From assembly GCA_029959085.1 (NCBI GenBank), contig JARWIR010000015.1, forward strand, positions 9,485,017-9,549,016: a DNA stretch of 64,000 nt. Reading direction: 5' to 3'. The DNA comes from Nemophila menziesii. Lineage: Eukaryota > Streptophyta > Magnoliopsida > Boraginales > Hydrophyllaceae. The notes below the pieces were generated by a model. The model ran no database searches. It saw only the letters and a program-made list of their open reading frames with translations, and was not told where the DNA came from. Positions within the stretch are counted from its first letter, which is position 1; each line of letters starts with the position of its first letter. Shown one piece after another: positions 11,460 through 23,005 of the stretch. The position numbers were made by a program, and so were the translations under genes.

Positions 11460-11912
11460 ATGACAAACAGAACAGATGCTATGGAGTATAAGAAGAAGTG
11501 TTGTATCCTAGGGAACAAAAATTTGCCTGGTTCTACAATTGAAAAGGCCATCAATCTTGATGAGCCTATTAAAAAACACAAGTAAGAGGCATTTGCACAA
11601 CCACTACACAAGAAATCAACAGCAAGGATGAGGGTATCATCAAAGCCTAAAGAAAAGACACAAATTGAAGATCAAGTTTCTTCTTCCTCTCAAACTAATT
11701 CTTGTATTCCTTTATGGGCTCTCAAATTGCAACATGAAATCAAACTTTTAAGAGAAGACAACAGAGCACTTTGGATGGAAATTACACAGATTGAGTCAAC
11801 GTTAGAAGAGGTAACTACGAACATGGATATTGATAGTTATTCTTCTCCTTCGTTGGAGGACATGATGGATCTTTATGGCCAGGTACCCCGCTCTAATTCT
11901 TCTTCTTCTTAA
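11460..11912 (+). pseudogene. Gypsy P 3' ORF (short coiled-coil protein)
   Basis: An ATG at 11460 in a good context opens a frame (MTNRTDAMEYKKK...) that is interrupted by TAA at 11583-11585 and continues in the same frame through 11628 to the stop at 11910-11912, about 150 codons in all. The second part has a likely coiled coil (LQHEIKLLREDNRALWMEI) and an acidic, Ser-rich end. It occupies the position of the larger 3' ORF of E3 (52281-53494) and both begin with Met-Thr, so it may be an internally deleted form that kept only the N-terminus and the coiled coil. Function unknown; this is the env-like position of Athila elements, but I see no signal peptide or membrane segment. Confidence 0.5.
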
Positions 11913-13369
11913 TTGATGGTAGGCACTAGGTAGGTAGTTTAGTTTAATTTTATTTCTTTATTGAGTCTTTTTTCGAGTCGTGGGGACACGACTCACTTTA
12001 AAGTTTGGGGTGGGGTTTGTTGCCTCATCCCAATTTTTTGTGATTTACATGCTTTCAATAAAATTAATCTTAGGGTCGGGTTGACTGTATAGTATTTTAA
12101 ATGCTCCCATCAAGCATGCTTTTCATGAAATTATGATAGAAAATAGTTGACTTTAGGAGTTAGTGTAAACCGCACTTTGATTGCATGCAAATATGAGATA
12201 ATTGATAGGAAAAATTAATAAACAATGCAAAAGAAGTAAACTTGTGCTTAAGGATAATGGGTGGTTTGTAGAACGTGAGATCTAAATGAGTAGAGAACCC
12301 ACTTAGGTATGAACTAGAGGCAAGTTGTGTAAATAGAAAGATGATAGAGGCAGTTCTTTGTTAGCCCTTTGAATCCTTTTGGCCTTCTATCCTTGAATTA
12401 ATTGTATCCTTCTTAGCCAAATTTTTAGTCTTTAAGCCTTTCTTTTGTCGCCACATTATAAGCCAATATCCCTTTAGTTTGTTAGGCATGACCATGTGAC
12501 CCGCACTTGAATCACAATCCTAAGACTTCCTGTCTTGAGCTTGAGTTTGGGGTGGTGGATCCACTATATGGGAATTTACATTGGGTTGGGATTTTTGAGC
12601 TTATCAATTGTGCTTTGTTTTATATGTTGATGATGATTCACAGGTTTATTATATTGTAACCCTTTGCCGGGGTAATAGTGAATGAAAAAGAAGCTACGAG
12701 CTAAAGTTATGAATAGGCATAACTATGAAAAGTAGCATGATATCTCAACATTAAAAAGTGAGTCATAGCTATACAAAAGAAAAAAATGAATGATTTGAAA
12801 AGAATATATATTCGGACTGGCAAAGTGGAAATTTTTAGGTGAATCATCCTTAGTGCTTATTGGGTTAATTTGGGGACGCTACATAAGCGCGTCAAATGGG
12901 TTGAGTGAGAACGCTATTCAAGTGTAAACTCAAGCTCTTGGACAATTTGTTGATGGTAATTGAGGAGAGAGCCAAAAGCTCACTTCAAATTTTCCAAATA
13001 TACATACCATACCGTCCCTAAGCCTACGCTAAAACCTTAAAGACCTCGTGATTCCTAGATGCACAGTGAGTTAATAGGGAATATGCTAAGTGGAGCGTTC
13101 AAAGCAAGTAAAGATCGAGGAACATCCTATAGCCACCATCTTGAGATAAGTAATAAGCGTAACCTTCTAGTATTGTGAAATTAATTTTGGATTGATATTA
13201 TTTTGTGTTTGATTTTGCATGAGAAATGTATGTGTATATTAATTCCTAGAGTAGACTATATGAGATTTGTTTTAAGTTGTGTTTTGGGAATATGTGATAG
13301 ATTTTACCTTCTGCGTTCACCTAAAAGATCCTTTGTTTTTATTTTACTTTGTCGGGACGACAAAGGTTT
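11913..13369 (+). other. Long 3' noncoding region of gypsy P
   Basis: No reading frame. The blocks are shared with E2 (20689-22080, inverted) and E3 (50715-52210, inverted): TCGAGTCGTGGGGACACGA near 11970, AGTTTGGGGTGG near 12004 and 12544, a CTTTGCCGGGGTAA block at 12662, TCGGACTGGCAAAG at 12813, and a GGGACGGTATGG-like block (on the minus strand) near 13010. Conservation of noncoding sequence between diverged elements suggests a role in the RNA, such as packaging or structure. Confidence 0.7.
12663..12824 (+). repeat. Conserved inverted repeat in 3' noncoding region (P)
   Basis: TTTGCCGG at 12663-12670 pairs with CTGGCAAA at 12817-12824 (one G-T pair in RNA), enclosing about 146 nt. Equivalent arms exist in E2 (21241/21364) and E3 (51303/51464). 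Confidence 0.6.
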
Positions 13370-13382
13370 GAGTTTGGGGTCT
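13370..13382 (+). other. Polypurine tract of gypsy P
   Basis: GAGTTTGGGGTCT lies directly before the TGATGTCTCC start of the 3' LTR. The corresponding spot in E3 reads GAGTTGGGGGTCT, and in E2 a less purine-rich GAGTCTATGGTCT. It would prime plus-strand DNA synthesis. Confidence 0.7.
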
Positions 13383-13447
13383 TGATGTCTCCCTATTTGT
13401 TCTAAATATTAGCCCTTCGGAAACATCCTTTTAGGTGAATAAATGAC

Positions 13448-13498
13448 TTATTTGATAGACTTTTATGCTTATTTGATAGACTTTTATGCTTATTTGAT
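13448..13498 (+). repeat. 21-bp tandem duplication inside the P LTR
   Basis: Two adjacent identical copies of a 21-bp unit (13448-13468, 13469-13489) plus 9 more bases. Other LTRs in the window have a single copy at this place, so the duplication is specific to this copy. Confidence 0.85.
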
Positions 13499-14181
13499 CA
13501 TATTTCACTTTCTCCCCTTGGAAATTGACTATTTGCGTTTTTAGAGCTTTTGTATATAAATTTGATTGTTTTTAATGCAAAGTTAGTAGGTTCTTGAATT
13601 TCATGAAAGACCAATCCAAGTAGGAGAAGTGAGAATTAAATTCTTAGGGTATTTTAATGTGTTAGGAAGTACTTTTACTCGAGTTTCTATTTTTAGAGTG
13701 CACTTTCCTATTTCTATTTCTTGAATTATTGATTTATTCTTTTTAAAACATATGCGGTTTAATTATTTATTTATTGTGAAGTTTTAAAAGATATATGGTA
13801 ATTACTTCGAGTAAAGTCGAGTTAAAGAAGTAAAGGAAAGAATATTTACATGGAAATAAGAAGATTAAGGAAAGATATATGCAAAGAAGGAAAAGATAAA
13901 GATGTCTTATGAATCTGAAATTCCAGCCACGTCTCAAATACGAATCCATAACTTAATATTGGCTAGGAATTTGGTTGAGTGATCTGCACCAATGGAAATA
14001 TCTTTCCGAGACAAGAGGTTTCATATATTGGAACACCTCAAACGGATAAGTATTGAATGAGATATGACCAAAACAAATCAATAGCAGAATCTTACCTTTC
14101 CTAGATTTTAGGGCTACGAAATTAAGAGTTCATAATTTGTCTTCCAATCCAAGTAAATTCGACCTAGGGCTTGCTAACACC

Positions 14182-14189
14182 TATAAATA
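14182..14189 (+). promoter_or_regulatory. TATA box of the P LTR
   Basis: TATAAATA, in the same context in every LTR of the window. Transcription would start about 30 bp downstream, making the CCGACAGGG motifs part of the RNA leader. Confidence 0.65.
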
Positions 14190-15175
14190 CACCCCTTAGC
14201 CTCCTCTTTTCACACACTTCAGAGAATTACACAAGAGGTTTAAGGTTTTCAAGTCAGAGCAAGAAGCAAGGAGAAACTAGAGCTGGAGGAATCTTGTTCT
14301 TTCATCAAAAGTCATCCTACCCTTTAGGTTATCAATTTATCTTTTGTAATTGAAAATGAATTCCTTTTATTTATTTTCAGTCTTTAATTTTCTTATGAGC
14401 TAAATTTCTTTATACTTGAGAATCGCATTAAAAGGATGAATCTTAATTAATTAATCTATGTTTTGAATTTGGGATTGTTTAGATTTAAACTGAATTGAGT
14501 TTTATATATTGGATATTACTTTGTTTTCATTAATATTTCTTTTAGGAACAACTAGAAATAGCTTTTAGTATTTAGGCTATTCACTTTAGTGGCGAAGTGA
14601 TCATCCGACAGGGGGGTTTGTATACAGATCTAGGTAATACCCGTGTAATGTCCGTTATTAACCGACAGGCTTAACTAATTACATAGCCAAAGAGGTAAAT
14701 TCATATCATCCAAAGAGGCATATTCGCCCATACAGGGGTTTATAGTACTTTAGGATAGCTCCTAGGTCCACCCGACAGGGGGCTAGGAGACATTAGAGTC
14801 CCGACTAATATTAAAATTCCAATTCTACCCTTAAACATAGCATTAAATTATATTTATTAGGTGGATTCCTTGCGAGACTCAAGTATCTCTCTTATCTGAA
14901 GTTAGTCATCTTTTATATTCTTTATTTCTTTCTAGTTAATTTTCTTTTAGTCTTTATTTTATTTGCATCTTTTAATTCAGAAAACCCAACAAAAATCTTT
15001 TCTTTTATTTTTCTGTCAAACAATTATTCCTACTACTTGATTAATATTTGGGTTGAACCTAATCTGTCCCTGAGAACGAACATGAATATCATATATTACT
15101 TAGGACAACTGTACACTTGCAGTTTGTGGTTCCTCTATTTTATCACTTTATTTTATAACACCCTAGGACCCACCA

Positions 15176-16160
15176 ATGGTTTCTATTCGATTGATAACCT
15201 TGACCACTTGAATTATGGTTCCCTCGGTTGGCAACAAACATTACGGCTTCTGGATTGCTTTGACAATGCTCCCAATCATGATCTTGTACACTACAGTTAG
15301 AACACCCATAAACTTCTTGTGTAACGTTAACATCTGCTTACTTGAAAAACCTTTTGTAACAGCTAAGGTAATCTGTTTTAATTGCTGCTCCAATGTGTTC
15401 TTTAATTTATTCTCCAATGAAGAGAATTTTTCCTCAATTACAGCACTACTTTCTTTATAACTTCCACCTCGGGTAAGTGTTCTCATTGTGTTCCAACCCA
15501 TCTCATTCTTCACTGTTCTATTCAAAATAACCTTCGCATGAACTGGTTGTACATGTAACAATCCACCACCACAAAGCAGGTCTAAATCTTTTCTTGATGG
15601 TCCATCAAGGCCTTTATAGAATATCTTAATTTGGTGCAGTTTTGTAAGGCCATGATCAAGAACTCTTCTTAAACATATTTGAAATCTTGACCAACTCCTA
15701 CCCAAAGTCTCGTCTTGTTCTAGCTCAAAGGAAGTTAGAGCAATTTGTGCATCTAATCTCATGTTAGTTGAGTAGTATCTATCCAAAAATGCAGTTTGCA
15801 ACGCATCCCAAGTAGTAATCGATCCAGGCACTTGAGAATCATGCCATTCACTTGCTCCATCTATCAACAAATATCTAACATTTGCAAATTACATCTGATC
15901 TCGAGTCACTCCTTGTGTAATATAGGAGTCGCAAATTTGCATGACCTTCTATAAAGCACGAATTGGATCTTCTTCAAGTGCTCCTCGTAAATTTCCATAA
16001 TTCTGAAACTGAGACGACATTACTATATGCAGGACCAATTCCAAGGGCAGGAGCTCGATATGGAGCTTGTTCAGGACCATTAATGAACCACGGATCGTTA
16101 ATAACTGGAGGTTGAACTTGTGGAACAAGAGGAGGATTAATCTCGTGTTCTTCAGCCATT
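15176..16160 (-). pseudogene. Gypsy E4 gag
   Basis: Gag forms the virus-like particle. The start at 16159 reads MAEEHEINPPLVPQ. After a frameshift near 16015 the capsid (retrotransposon gag) region follows: QNYGNLRGAL, MQICDSYITQGVTRDQM, then after a stop DGASEWHDSQVPGSITTWDA and LDRYYSTNMRLDAQI. A coiled segment (EEKFSSLENKLKNTLEQQL) precedes a CCHC knuckle CSNCSVQDHDWEHC near 15280, which is in another frame. The protein matches the E3 gag block by block (there CQQCGVNNHTWEEC) but is clearly diverged. At least two frameshifts and two stops; inactive. Confidence 0.8.
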
Positions 16161-16381
16161 GCTTCTCTCGCTAATTTATCCTATTTTTCCTCTTCTTTCG
16201 CTTCTTTCTTTCTTTTGTTTACTTCTCTAACTAGGATTTTGGGATTCTAAAGGATCTCAGGATCTTCGAGCATACATTAAACTTGTAAACCTGAGAAAGA
16301 ACGAACAAACCAAAGCGTAAAACTGAAAAATAAAATGAAAATTAAACTACTAAAGATTAACATCAGGGTTACACGCTACCT

Positions 16382-16399
16382 TCCCCAGAAGCGGCGCCA
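16382..16399 (-). other. Primer-binding site of E4
   Basis: On the minus strand TGGCGCCGCTTCTGGGGA, six bases downstream of the 5' LTR. It resembles the complement of the 3' end of plant tRNA-Asp (TGGCGCCGTTGCCGGGGA), the primer known for Athila-type elements, with three mismatches. Confidence 0.7.
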
Positions 16400-16405
16400 A
16401 AAACT

Positions 16406-17975
16406 TGGTGGGTCCTGGGGTGTTATAAAATTAATGCGATAGATAAAAGGAACCACAATGCCGCAACTGCACGGTCGTCCATGTAATATCCGATAAATCG
16501 GGTTTCGTTCTCAGGGACGGATTAGGTTCAACTCTAGTATTAATCTGATAGTAGAAATAATTGCTTGACTGAAAAGTAAATTAATATGATTTTTGTTTGG
16601 TTTTCTTAAAGACTAAAGATGCAATAAAATAAAGGCTAATTGAAATAAATAACTGAACAGAAATAATGCAAATAAAAAGACTTACTTCAAAGATGAGAGA
16701 TGTACTTGAGTCTCGCAAGGAATCCACCTAATTAACGTAATCAATGTTATGTTTATGGGTAGAATTGGTTTTATTATATTATTCGGAACTCTAATGTCTC
16801 CTAGCCCCCGTCAGGGTGGACCTGGGTGCTATCCTAAAGTACTATAAACCCCGTTATGGGTGAATATGCCTCTTCGGATCATATGTATTTACCTCTTTGG
16901 ATATGTAATTAGTTAAGCATGTCGGTCAATAACAGACATTAAAAGGGTATTGCCTAAGTCTGAATTCGAACCCCCCTGTCGGATATCACTTTTGCCATTA
17001 GAGTGAATAACCCAAATACTAAAAGTTATTCCTAGTTGCACCGAAAAGAAATAGTAATTAAGAACAAAGTAATATCCAATATATAAGACTCTATTCAATT
17101 TAAATCATAAATATCCCAAATTCAAAACATAGAATAAATTAATTAGGTTTCATACCTTAATGCGATTCTCAAGTATATGAAAGTTTAGCTCATAATAAAA
17201 TTAAAGACTGAAATTAAATAAATAAAAGACATCATATTCAATTATAGAAAATAAATAGATAACCTAAAGGTTTGGTTAGCTGTTGTTGGAAGAACAGAAT
17301 TCCTCCAGCTATAACTTCTCTGCCTTCTTACTCTGACTTGAAAATATGAAGCCTCTGATGTAATTCTATGAAGTATGTGTAAAAAGGAGGCTAAATGGTC
17401 TATTTATACTAGTAAAAACGGATTAGGGCCTAGGTTAAGAAGATTAGGTCAAATTATAAAAAGCCCAAGCCCATCTTCTTCTTTAATTCCTGTAACTGGT
17501 GTGCAGCCTTTAGTAAAACGACAGTAACTTTTGCATAACAACCTCAAATGGGCTGATTCAACTTGGATAATCTTCCTAACTTAATAGGGCATCAAACCAT
17601 GTTTCACGGCCCAAGGCTAAATCCGCTCCTAAGTAGCCCAAAAACAGGAATCTTTAACAGCCTTTCAGATCTGCAACTTCTTTAATTAAGTTCTTGGAAA
17701 TTCTTTTCTTGCCTTTAGCTTCTATACTCGATCTAAGACTTTAATTCTCACTTCTCCTCCTTGCATTGGTTCTCCATAGAATCATGAACCTACTAACTTT
17801 GCACTAAAAACAAACAAGTTAACGCACAAAAGCTTTAAAAATGCAAATAGCCTAATTCCAAGGGGAGAAAGTGCAATATGACGAAATAAGCATAAAAGTC
17901 TATCAAATAAGTCAAATATTCACCTAAAATGATGTCTCCTAATGGATAATATTTAAAACAAATAGGGAGACATCA
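16406..17975 (-). repeat. 5' LTR of E4 (1570 bp)
   Basis: On the minus strand it starts TGATGTCTCC at 17975 and ends GGACCCACCA at 16406. It has a TATA box (17401-17408 on plus) and CCGACAGGG-like motifs near 16804 and 16971. It is about 200 bp shorter than the E2 LTRs and visibly diverged in the middle. Confidence 0.85.
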
Positions 17976-18901
17976 GTTCCATAAAATTGAAGAAGAATCA
18001 ACCAAGACTATCCCCGAAGACTCTAACTTCGTAAATCTTCTCAAGGACATGCAAGAAGATATTAGATCGGTCATTGAACTACAAGATATTAGAGAATTAG
18101 ATAAAGAGGAAGAAGCCTCAAAAGAGCAGAAAGAAGAAGTTTCATCTGCTATGCAAGAAAAGAAAGAAGAAGAAAAGGTGGGCTCTCCACCAATTGTTCC
18201 ATAAATGTCACCATAAATTCCTAAGACAAATCCAAAGGATGACATTGAACTCAAGGCATTTGTAGAGGCGTACATTCCAGAGAAAATCAACGCCTAGATG
18301 CTTGATATTGCGAAGAAAGGGCATACACCGCAACTAGTATTTACGCAAAGTATTCTAGAGAAAGAAGTGAGTCTAGAAGCCAATAAAGAGACTATGGCTC
18401 ATACTGAGAGAGTCTCAAGAAGAGTTGAAAAGGAGTTACCACTCAAGCTCAAAAATCCATGAAGCTTAAATCTTCCTATTTAAATTAGTGGTATGCTCAA
18501 AGTGAAGGTCATGTGTGAGTTGGGTTCGAGTGTGAATCTTTTGCCCAAGTCCGTTTCGATAGGCTTGGCATCAAAAAGGTGGAAAAATCTCCCGTGAACT
18601 TACAATCTGCGGATAGCTCAGTGACAAAGACATGGGAATAGTGGAGGACGTTCATATCCAAACAGGTAATATCACAATCCCTACTGACTTTATTACTCTT
18701 GATTATGATGCAGCTAAGTAGGTTCCAATTATACTTGGAAGGCCGTCCTTAGCCACCAGTCAAAGCATAATCAACTTCCAGGAGGGAACAGTTACCCTCC
18801 TTGCTGAAAACGTATCCGAGACATTCTATGTCTGGGTAAGAAACCAAAAAAGTTAGATCCCACAGTTCATGTCATCCACATTGCTACCAGAAATAGAGAC
18901 C
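17976..18901 (+). pseudogene. Gypsy X gag/protease remnant, first part
   Basis: Plus-strand reading (several stops) matches residues about 110-400 of the E3 ORF at 54509-55987: NFVNLLKDMQEDIRSV, a Glu/Lys-rich linker, FVEAYIPEKINA, then the protease start GMLKVKVMCELGSSVNLLPK. The active-site D-x-G appears as ELG, so the catalytic Asp is lost here. It continues out of frame through an ILGRP-like part to GKKPKKLDPTVHVIHI and RNRD at 18901. There it is interrupted by E2 and resumes at 26639. Its upstream gag was cut off by E4. Old and inactive. Confidence 0.75.
18897..18901 (+). repeat. Target-site duplication of E2 (left copy)
   Basis: AGACC directly before the E2 LTR at 18902; the identical AGACC follows the other LTR at 26639-26643. 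A perfect 5-bp duplication is what gypsy integrase leaves. Confidence 0.85.
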
Positions 18902-20672
18902 TGGTGGGTCCTGGTGTGTTATAAAATTAATTACTTAAAATAAAGGACCACAATACCGAAAGTGTACGGTTGTCCAAGTAATACTCCGATAAATTGGGTT
19001 TTGTTCTCAGGGATTGGAATGCACTAACCCAAGTGTTCAATAAATAAGTAGTAGTAATTGCTAATACAGAAAATAAAAGATAAAAGATATTTGTTTGGTT
19101 TTGAGTTATTAAACTACTAGACGCAAATATACAAGTTACTGAAAATAAATACTAAAGGACTAAGACGCAGATATGAGCTATACTTGAGTCTCGCTAGGGA
19201 ATCACCCAAACTTACGCAATTAATGCTTTATTGAAGGGCATAACTGATATTTCTATATTAGTCGGGACTCTAATGTCTCCTAGCCCCCGTCAAGGTGGAC
19301 CTAGGAGCAATCCTACAGTATTTCAAACCCCATCAGGGCGATTATAAGCTACGTTCAGATGGTTGAGATCTTACCTAATTGGCTATAAGGTTAACTAAGT
19401 CCGTCAGGATCAATAATTTCTACCTTACGTTTATTACCTATGTCTGTAATTAAACCCCCGGTCAAGGCGATCACTCCCCCACCAAAGTGAATAACTTAAT
19501 TACTATGACCTATCTCCGATTAGCTAATTTATTGATAGTGAAATTAATACAAAATAATAAGCAATATGAAATACCCAATTCAAATTAAACTAGAAACTAA
19601 TACCAAATTGAAATACATGAATTAAATAAATTAGGGTTCATCCCATTACGATTATCAATTAATTAAGGTTTAGCTCATAATTGAAATAAAAATAATATAG
19701 AAATTAATAATATACATGTTCCTAATAACATAAATTAAATAAGAACATAGATAGATGAATTGACTTGAGCAGTTGTTGGAGGAAAAGGATTCTTCAACTT
19801 CTGCTCTTACTTCCGCCTCTTGACACTCTCTCTAAGGATGATTTAATATGAAGATTTAATGAGAGGTGCTGAATAATAAGGTCTAAGAGGTGTATTTATA
19901 GGTGCTAGGAAACCCTAATTCGTTTTACTTAGAGTGGAAGACAAGTAATGACTCTTTAATTCGCAGCCCTAAAATATAGGAAAGGTAAGATTATGCTGTT
20001 GATTTATTTTGGTCATAACTCCTTCAATACTTATCCGTTTGACGCGTTCCAATAGTCGAAATCACTTTTCTCGGAAAGCTCTATCCATTGGTCCAGAACA
20101 TTCGCCCAAATTCCTAGCTAATCTTATGTTATGAGCTCATATTTAAACGTGGCTGGAATTCCAGATTTATTTGGCAGCTTTATCTTTTTCTTCTTTGCAT
20201 ATATCCTTCCTTAATCTTCTTATTTCCATTTATATCTCGTTCCTTTACTTCTTAGACTTGACTTGGTCTCTAATCAATTACCATATATCTTTGAAAGCTC
20301 CACAATAAATAAATAATTAAACTGTATATGCTTTAAAAACTAATAAATCATTAAATCAAGATTAGAAATAAGAAAGTGCACTCTAAAATTAGAAACTTGA
20401 ATAAAATACTTCCTAACAAACTAAAAATAATCTAAGACTTTAATTCTCACTTCTCCTTGTATTGGTTTTTCATGAAATTAAAGAACCTACTAACTTTGCA
20501 CTAAAAATAACCCAATTAACGCACAAAAGCTCTAAAAATGAAAATAGTCTAATTCCAAGGGGAGAAATTGTAATATGATGAAATAAACATAAAAGTATAT
20601 CGAATAAGTCAAATATTCACCTAAAAGGATGTCTCCAAAGGGCTAATAATTAGAACAAATAGGGAGACATCA
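18902..20672 (-). repeat. 3' LTR of E2 (1771 bp)
   Basis: Bounded by TG...CA in the minus orientation (TGATGTCTCC ... GGACCCACCA). Same length as its partner at 24868-26638. TATA box at 19893-19900. Confidence 0.9.
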
Positions 20673-22600
20673 AGACCATAGACTCAAACCTTTGTCGGTC
20701 CGACAAAGAAAAATAAAAAGAAAGGCCTTTTAGGTGAACGCAGAAGGTAGAATCTAGTAAATATTCCCAAAGAATAACTTAAAACAAATCTCATATAATA
20801 TCATTTAAGAATTAATATACGCATACATATATCATGCAAAATCAAACACAAAATAATATCAATTCAAAATTAATTTCACAATGCTAGAAGGTTACGCTTA
20901 TACTTATCTCAAGATGGTGGCTATAGGGTGTTCATCGATCCTTACTTGCTTTGAACGCTCCACTTAGCATACTCCCTATTAGCTGAATCATAAACTCACT
21001 ATGTATCTAGGAATCACGAATTCTTTACGGTTTTAATATAGGCTTAGGGACGGTATGGTATGTATATTTGGTAAATTTGAAGTGAGCTTTTGTCTCTCTC
21101 CTCACTTACTATCAACAATTTGTCCAAGAGCTTGAGTTTACACTCAAATAACATTCTCACTCAATCCATTTGACGCGCTAATTTAGCGTCTCCAGATTAA
21201 CCCAATAAGCACTAAAGATGATTCACCTAAAAATTTCCTCTTTGCCGGTCCAAATATATTTTCTTTTGTATATCTATGACTCTATTTTTGATGTTGAGAT
21301 ATCATGCTATTTTTTCATAAATTTCTTTTCATATATTTTTATTTTTTTTCATTTACTCTTACCCCGGCAAAGGGTTACAATAAAATAAAGCTGTCAATCA
21401 TCATAAAAATAAACCAAGCACAATTGATAAGCTTAACAATCCCAACCCAATGATAAATTCCTATAATATGGTCCCACCACCCCAAACTCAAGCTCAAGAA
21501 AGGAAGTCTCGAGATCGTGATTCAAGTGCGGGTCATATGGTAATGCCTAACAAACTAAAGGGATATTGGCTTATAATGTGGCGACAAAAGAAAGGCTTAA
21601 AGTCTAAAAATTGGCTAAGAAGGATATAATTAATTCATGGATAGAAGGCCAAAAAGGATTCAAAGGGCTAATAAAGACCTGCCTCTATCGTTTTCCTATT
21701 TACACAGCTTGCCTCTAGTTCATACCTAAGTGGGTCCTCTCCTTATTCAGATCTCACGTTCTACAAACCACTCATTTTCCTTAAGTACAAGTTTACTTCT
21801 TTTGCATTGTTAATTAATTCTTCCTATAAATTACCTCATATTTGCATGCAATCTAAGTGCGTTTTATACTAACTCCTAAAGTCAACTAGTGTCTATCATA
21901 AATTTACAAAAAGTATGCTTATGGGGACATTTAAAATACTCTACAGTCAAAACATTCCTCAAACTAATTTCTTTTTTAAAAAGTAGTAAAACACATAAAA
22001 TTGGGATGAGGCAACGAACCCCGCCCAAAACTCAAAAATGAGTCGTGTCCCCACGACTCGAAAAAGACTCAAGAAAGCAAATAATTAAAAAGAAAGAGAA
22101 AATGATAGGAAAACGTATTTGAACCAGCACGAAGCTGGTTTCCATGGGTGTGTGTAGCTTGAGCTCCTCTTGTTGCGTAGGTGGCATGTTGAACATTGCT
22201 CACTCCACATAATATGTCTTGCATAGGCCCCAACTCTTTTGTGACTTTTCCTATTGTTGATAACACCTATTCATGATTATCCTCCAAATTTTCATTCTTT
22301 CAACTACATCTTTCAACACCAAAAGTAATAAGATGATCTTCAACTTCTTCTTCCTCTTCATGGTATTCTTGGCCTCCCAATCTTCGTCATCTCAGTGAAC
22401 CCCAAACTCAAAACTTCAAATAATTAAAAACTAGAGGAGAGTTTTGAAATTTAATGTTTTGAGGATTTGTAATGAAGGATTTAGGTGTTATATGATATGG
22501 GTAATGAATATGTAGTGGATTGGTGAAGGTTTAATTAATAGGATTGAAGCTTTGATGAAGAGGCTTATGATTGAAGGAGAAGATTTCTTGATTTTCTTGA
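20673..22600 (-). other. E2 3' noncoding region with relic of 3' ORF
   Basis: 20673-20688 is the position of the polypurine tract (minus strand GAGTCTATGGTCT). From there to about 22070 the sequence is inverted homologue of the P 3' noncoding region. It contains the inverted repeat TTTGCCGG 21241-21248 / CCGGCAAA 21364-21371 and the ACGACTCATTTTTGAG block near 22040. Between about 22070 and 22420 a degraded 3' ORF can be made out on the minus strand after GAGTTTGGGGTTC, with several stops (open piece 22069-22266). 22420-22600 is AT-rich leader. Confidence 0.6.
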
Positions 22601-22684
22601 AGGATTGTAGTGTTTTATGTGTGTTTGGAATGGAATATGAGAAAGGATTTAATGTTCTTGAGTCTTTTAGTGGTGTTTGTGCAG

Positions 22685-22693
22685 TTATATAAA
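22685..22693 (-). promoter_or_regulatory. Internal TATA-like box of E2
   Basis: TTTATATAA on the minus strand, about 100 bp downstream of the GC-rich array of this element and followed by a C/A-rich leader with little G. Same arrangement as in P and E3. Confidence 0.4.
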
Positions 22694-22784
22694 GGGTTAG
22701 GGTCTGAAAAAATCGTTTTGGAGAGGCTAGGGTTACTTCTTGATAAGGTAAGAAGTGGAATTGGAACTCAACTCTTCAAAACCG

Positions 22785-23005
22785 CCTTCGGGCCGGCATA
22801 TCGGTGTTGGAGTTTTCTTTTTGTTCTACTTGGCAATAATCGCTAATCCACTACCTGAGGCCTCGTGTTCTTGGGCGCCGGCATACCGGCGGCGCTTGAA
22901 TTTTTTCTACCTCTCGGCAAATAACCTGAATCATAGACCCGAGGGCTCGTGTTTTTCCTCCACCAGCATACCAGTCATATGGCCAGCTAACCGGCCAGTG
23001 CTGCT
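22785..23005 (-). repeat. GC-rich palindrome array of E2 (degenerate)
   Basis: Palindrome-like boxes GGCCGGCATATCGG (22791), CGCCGGCATACCGGCG (22876), ACCAGCATACCAG (22962) and AACCGGCC (22989) recur at about 85-bp intervals, with CCTCTCGGCAA and GACCCGAGGGCTCGTG between them. Shorter and more decayed than the arrays in P and E3 but in the same place. Confidence 0.7.

Larger units (their letters stand above)
9412..15175 (+). mobile_element. Gypsy element P, 3' half (Athila-like)
   Basis: Plus-strand LTR retrotransposon keeping the integrase, a GC-rich tandem array, a short 3' ORF, long 3' noncoding DNA, polypurine tract and a 1793-bp 3' LTR. The LTR begins TGATGTCTCC and ends GGACCCACCA. Gag, protease, RT and RNase H are lost on the left, where LINE-2 begins. 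The 5 bases after the LTR are ATGGT; the partner target-site copy is not in the window. The right edge cuts into the gag of E4, so P probably inserted into E4. Confidence 0.85.
13383..15175 (+). repeat. 3' LTR of gypsy P (1793 bp)
   Basis: Starts TGATGTCTCC and ends GGACCCACCA (TG...CA). It contains a TATA box at 14182, four CCGACAGGG-like motifs (about 14606, 14660, 14729, 14769) in the transcribed part, and a 21-bp tandem duplication near its start. It is similar along its length to the LTRs of E2, E4 and the 1-1344 fragment. Confidence 0.9.
15176..17975 (-). mobile_element. Gypsy element E4, 5' half
   Basis: Minus-strand element with 5' LTR (17975 to 16406), primer-binding site and gag. 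The gag coding sequence continues, in a shifted frame, right up to 15176, where the 3' LTR of P begins, so E4 is broken by P. The rest of E4 is not in the window. On the right, E4 abuts the gag/protease of X at 17976, which suggests E4 inserted into X. Confidence 0.8.

Noticed and set aside
20673..20677. AGACC after the E2 3' LTR as a target-site copy
   Set aside because: It is the inner side (end of the polypurine tract, GGTCT on the minus strand); the true outer copies are at 18897 and 26639.
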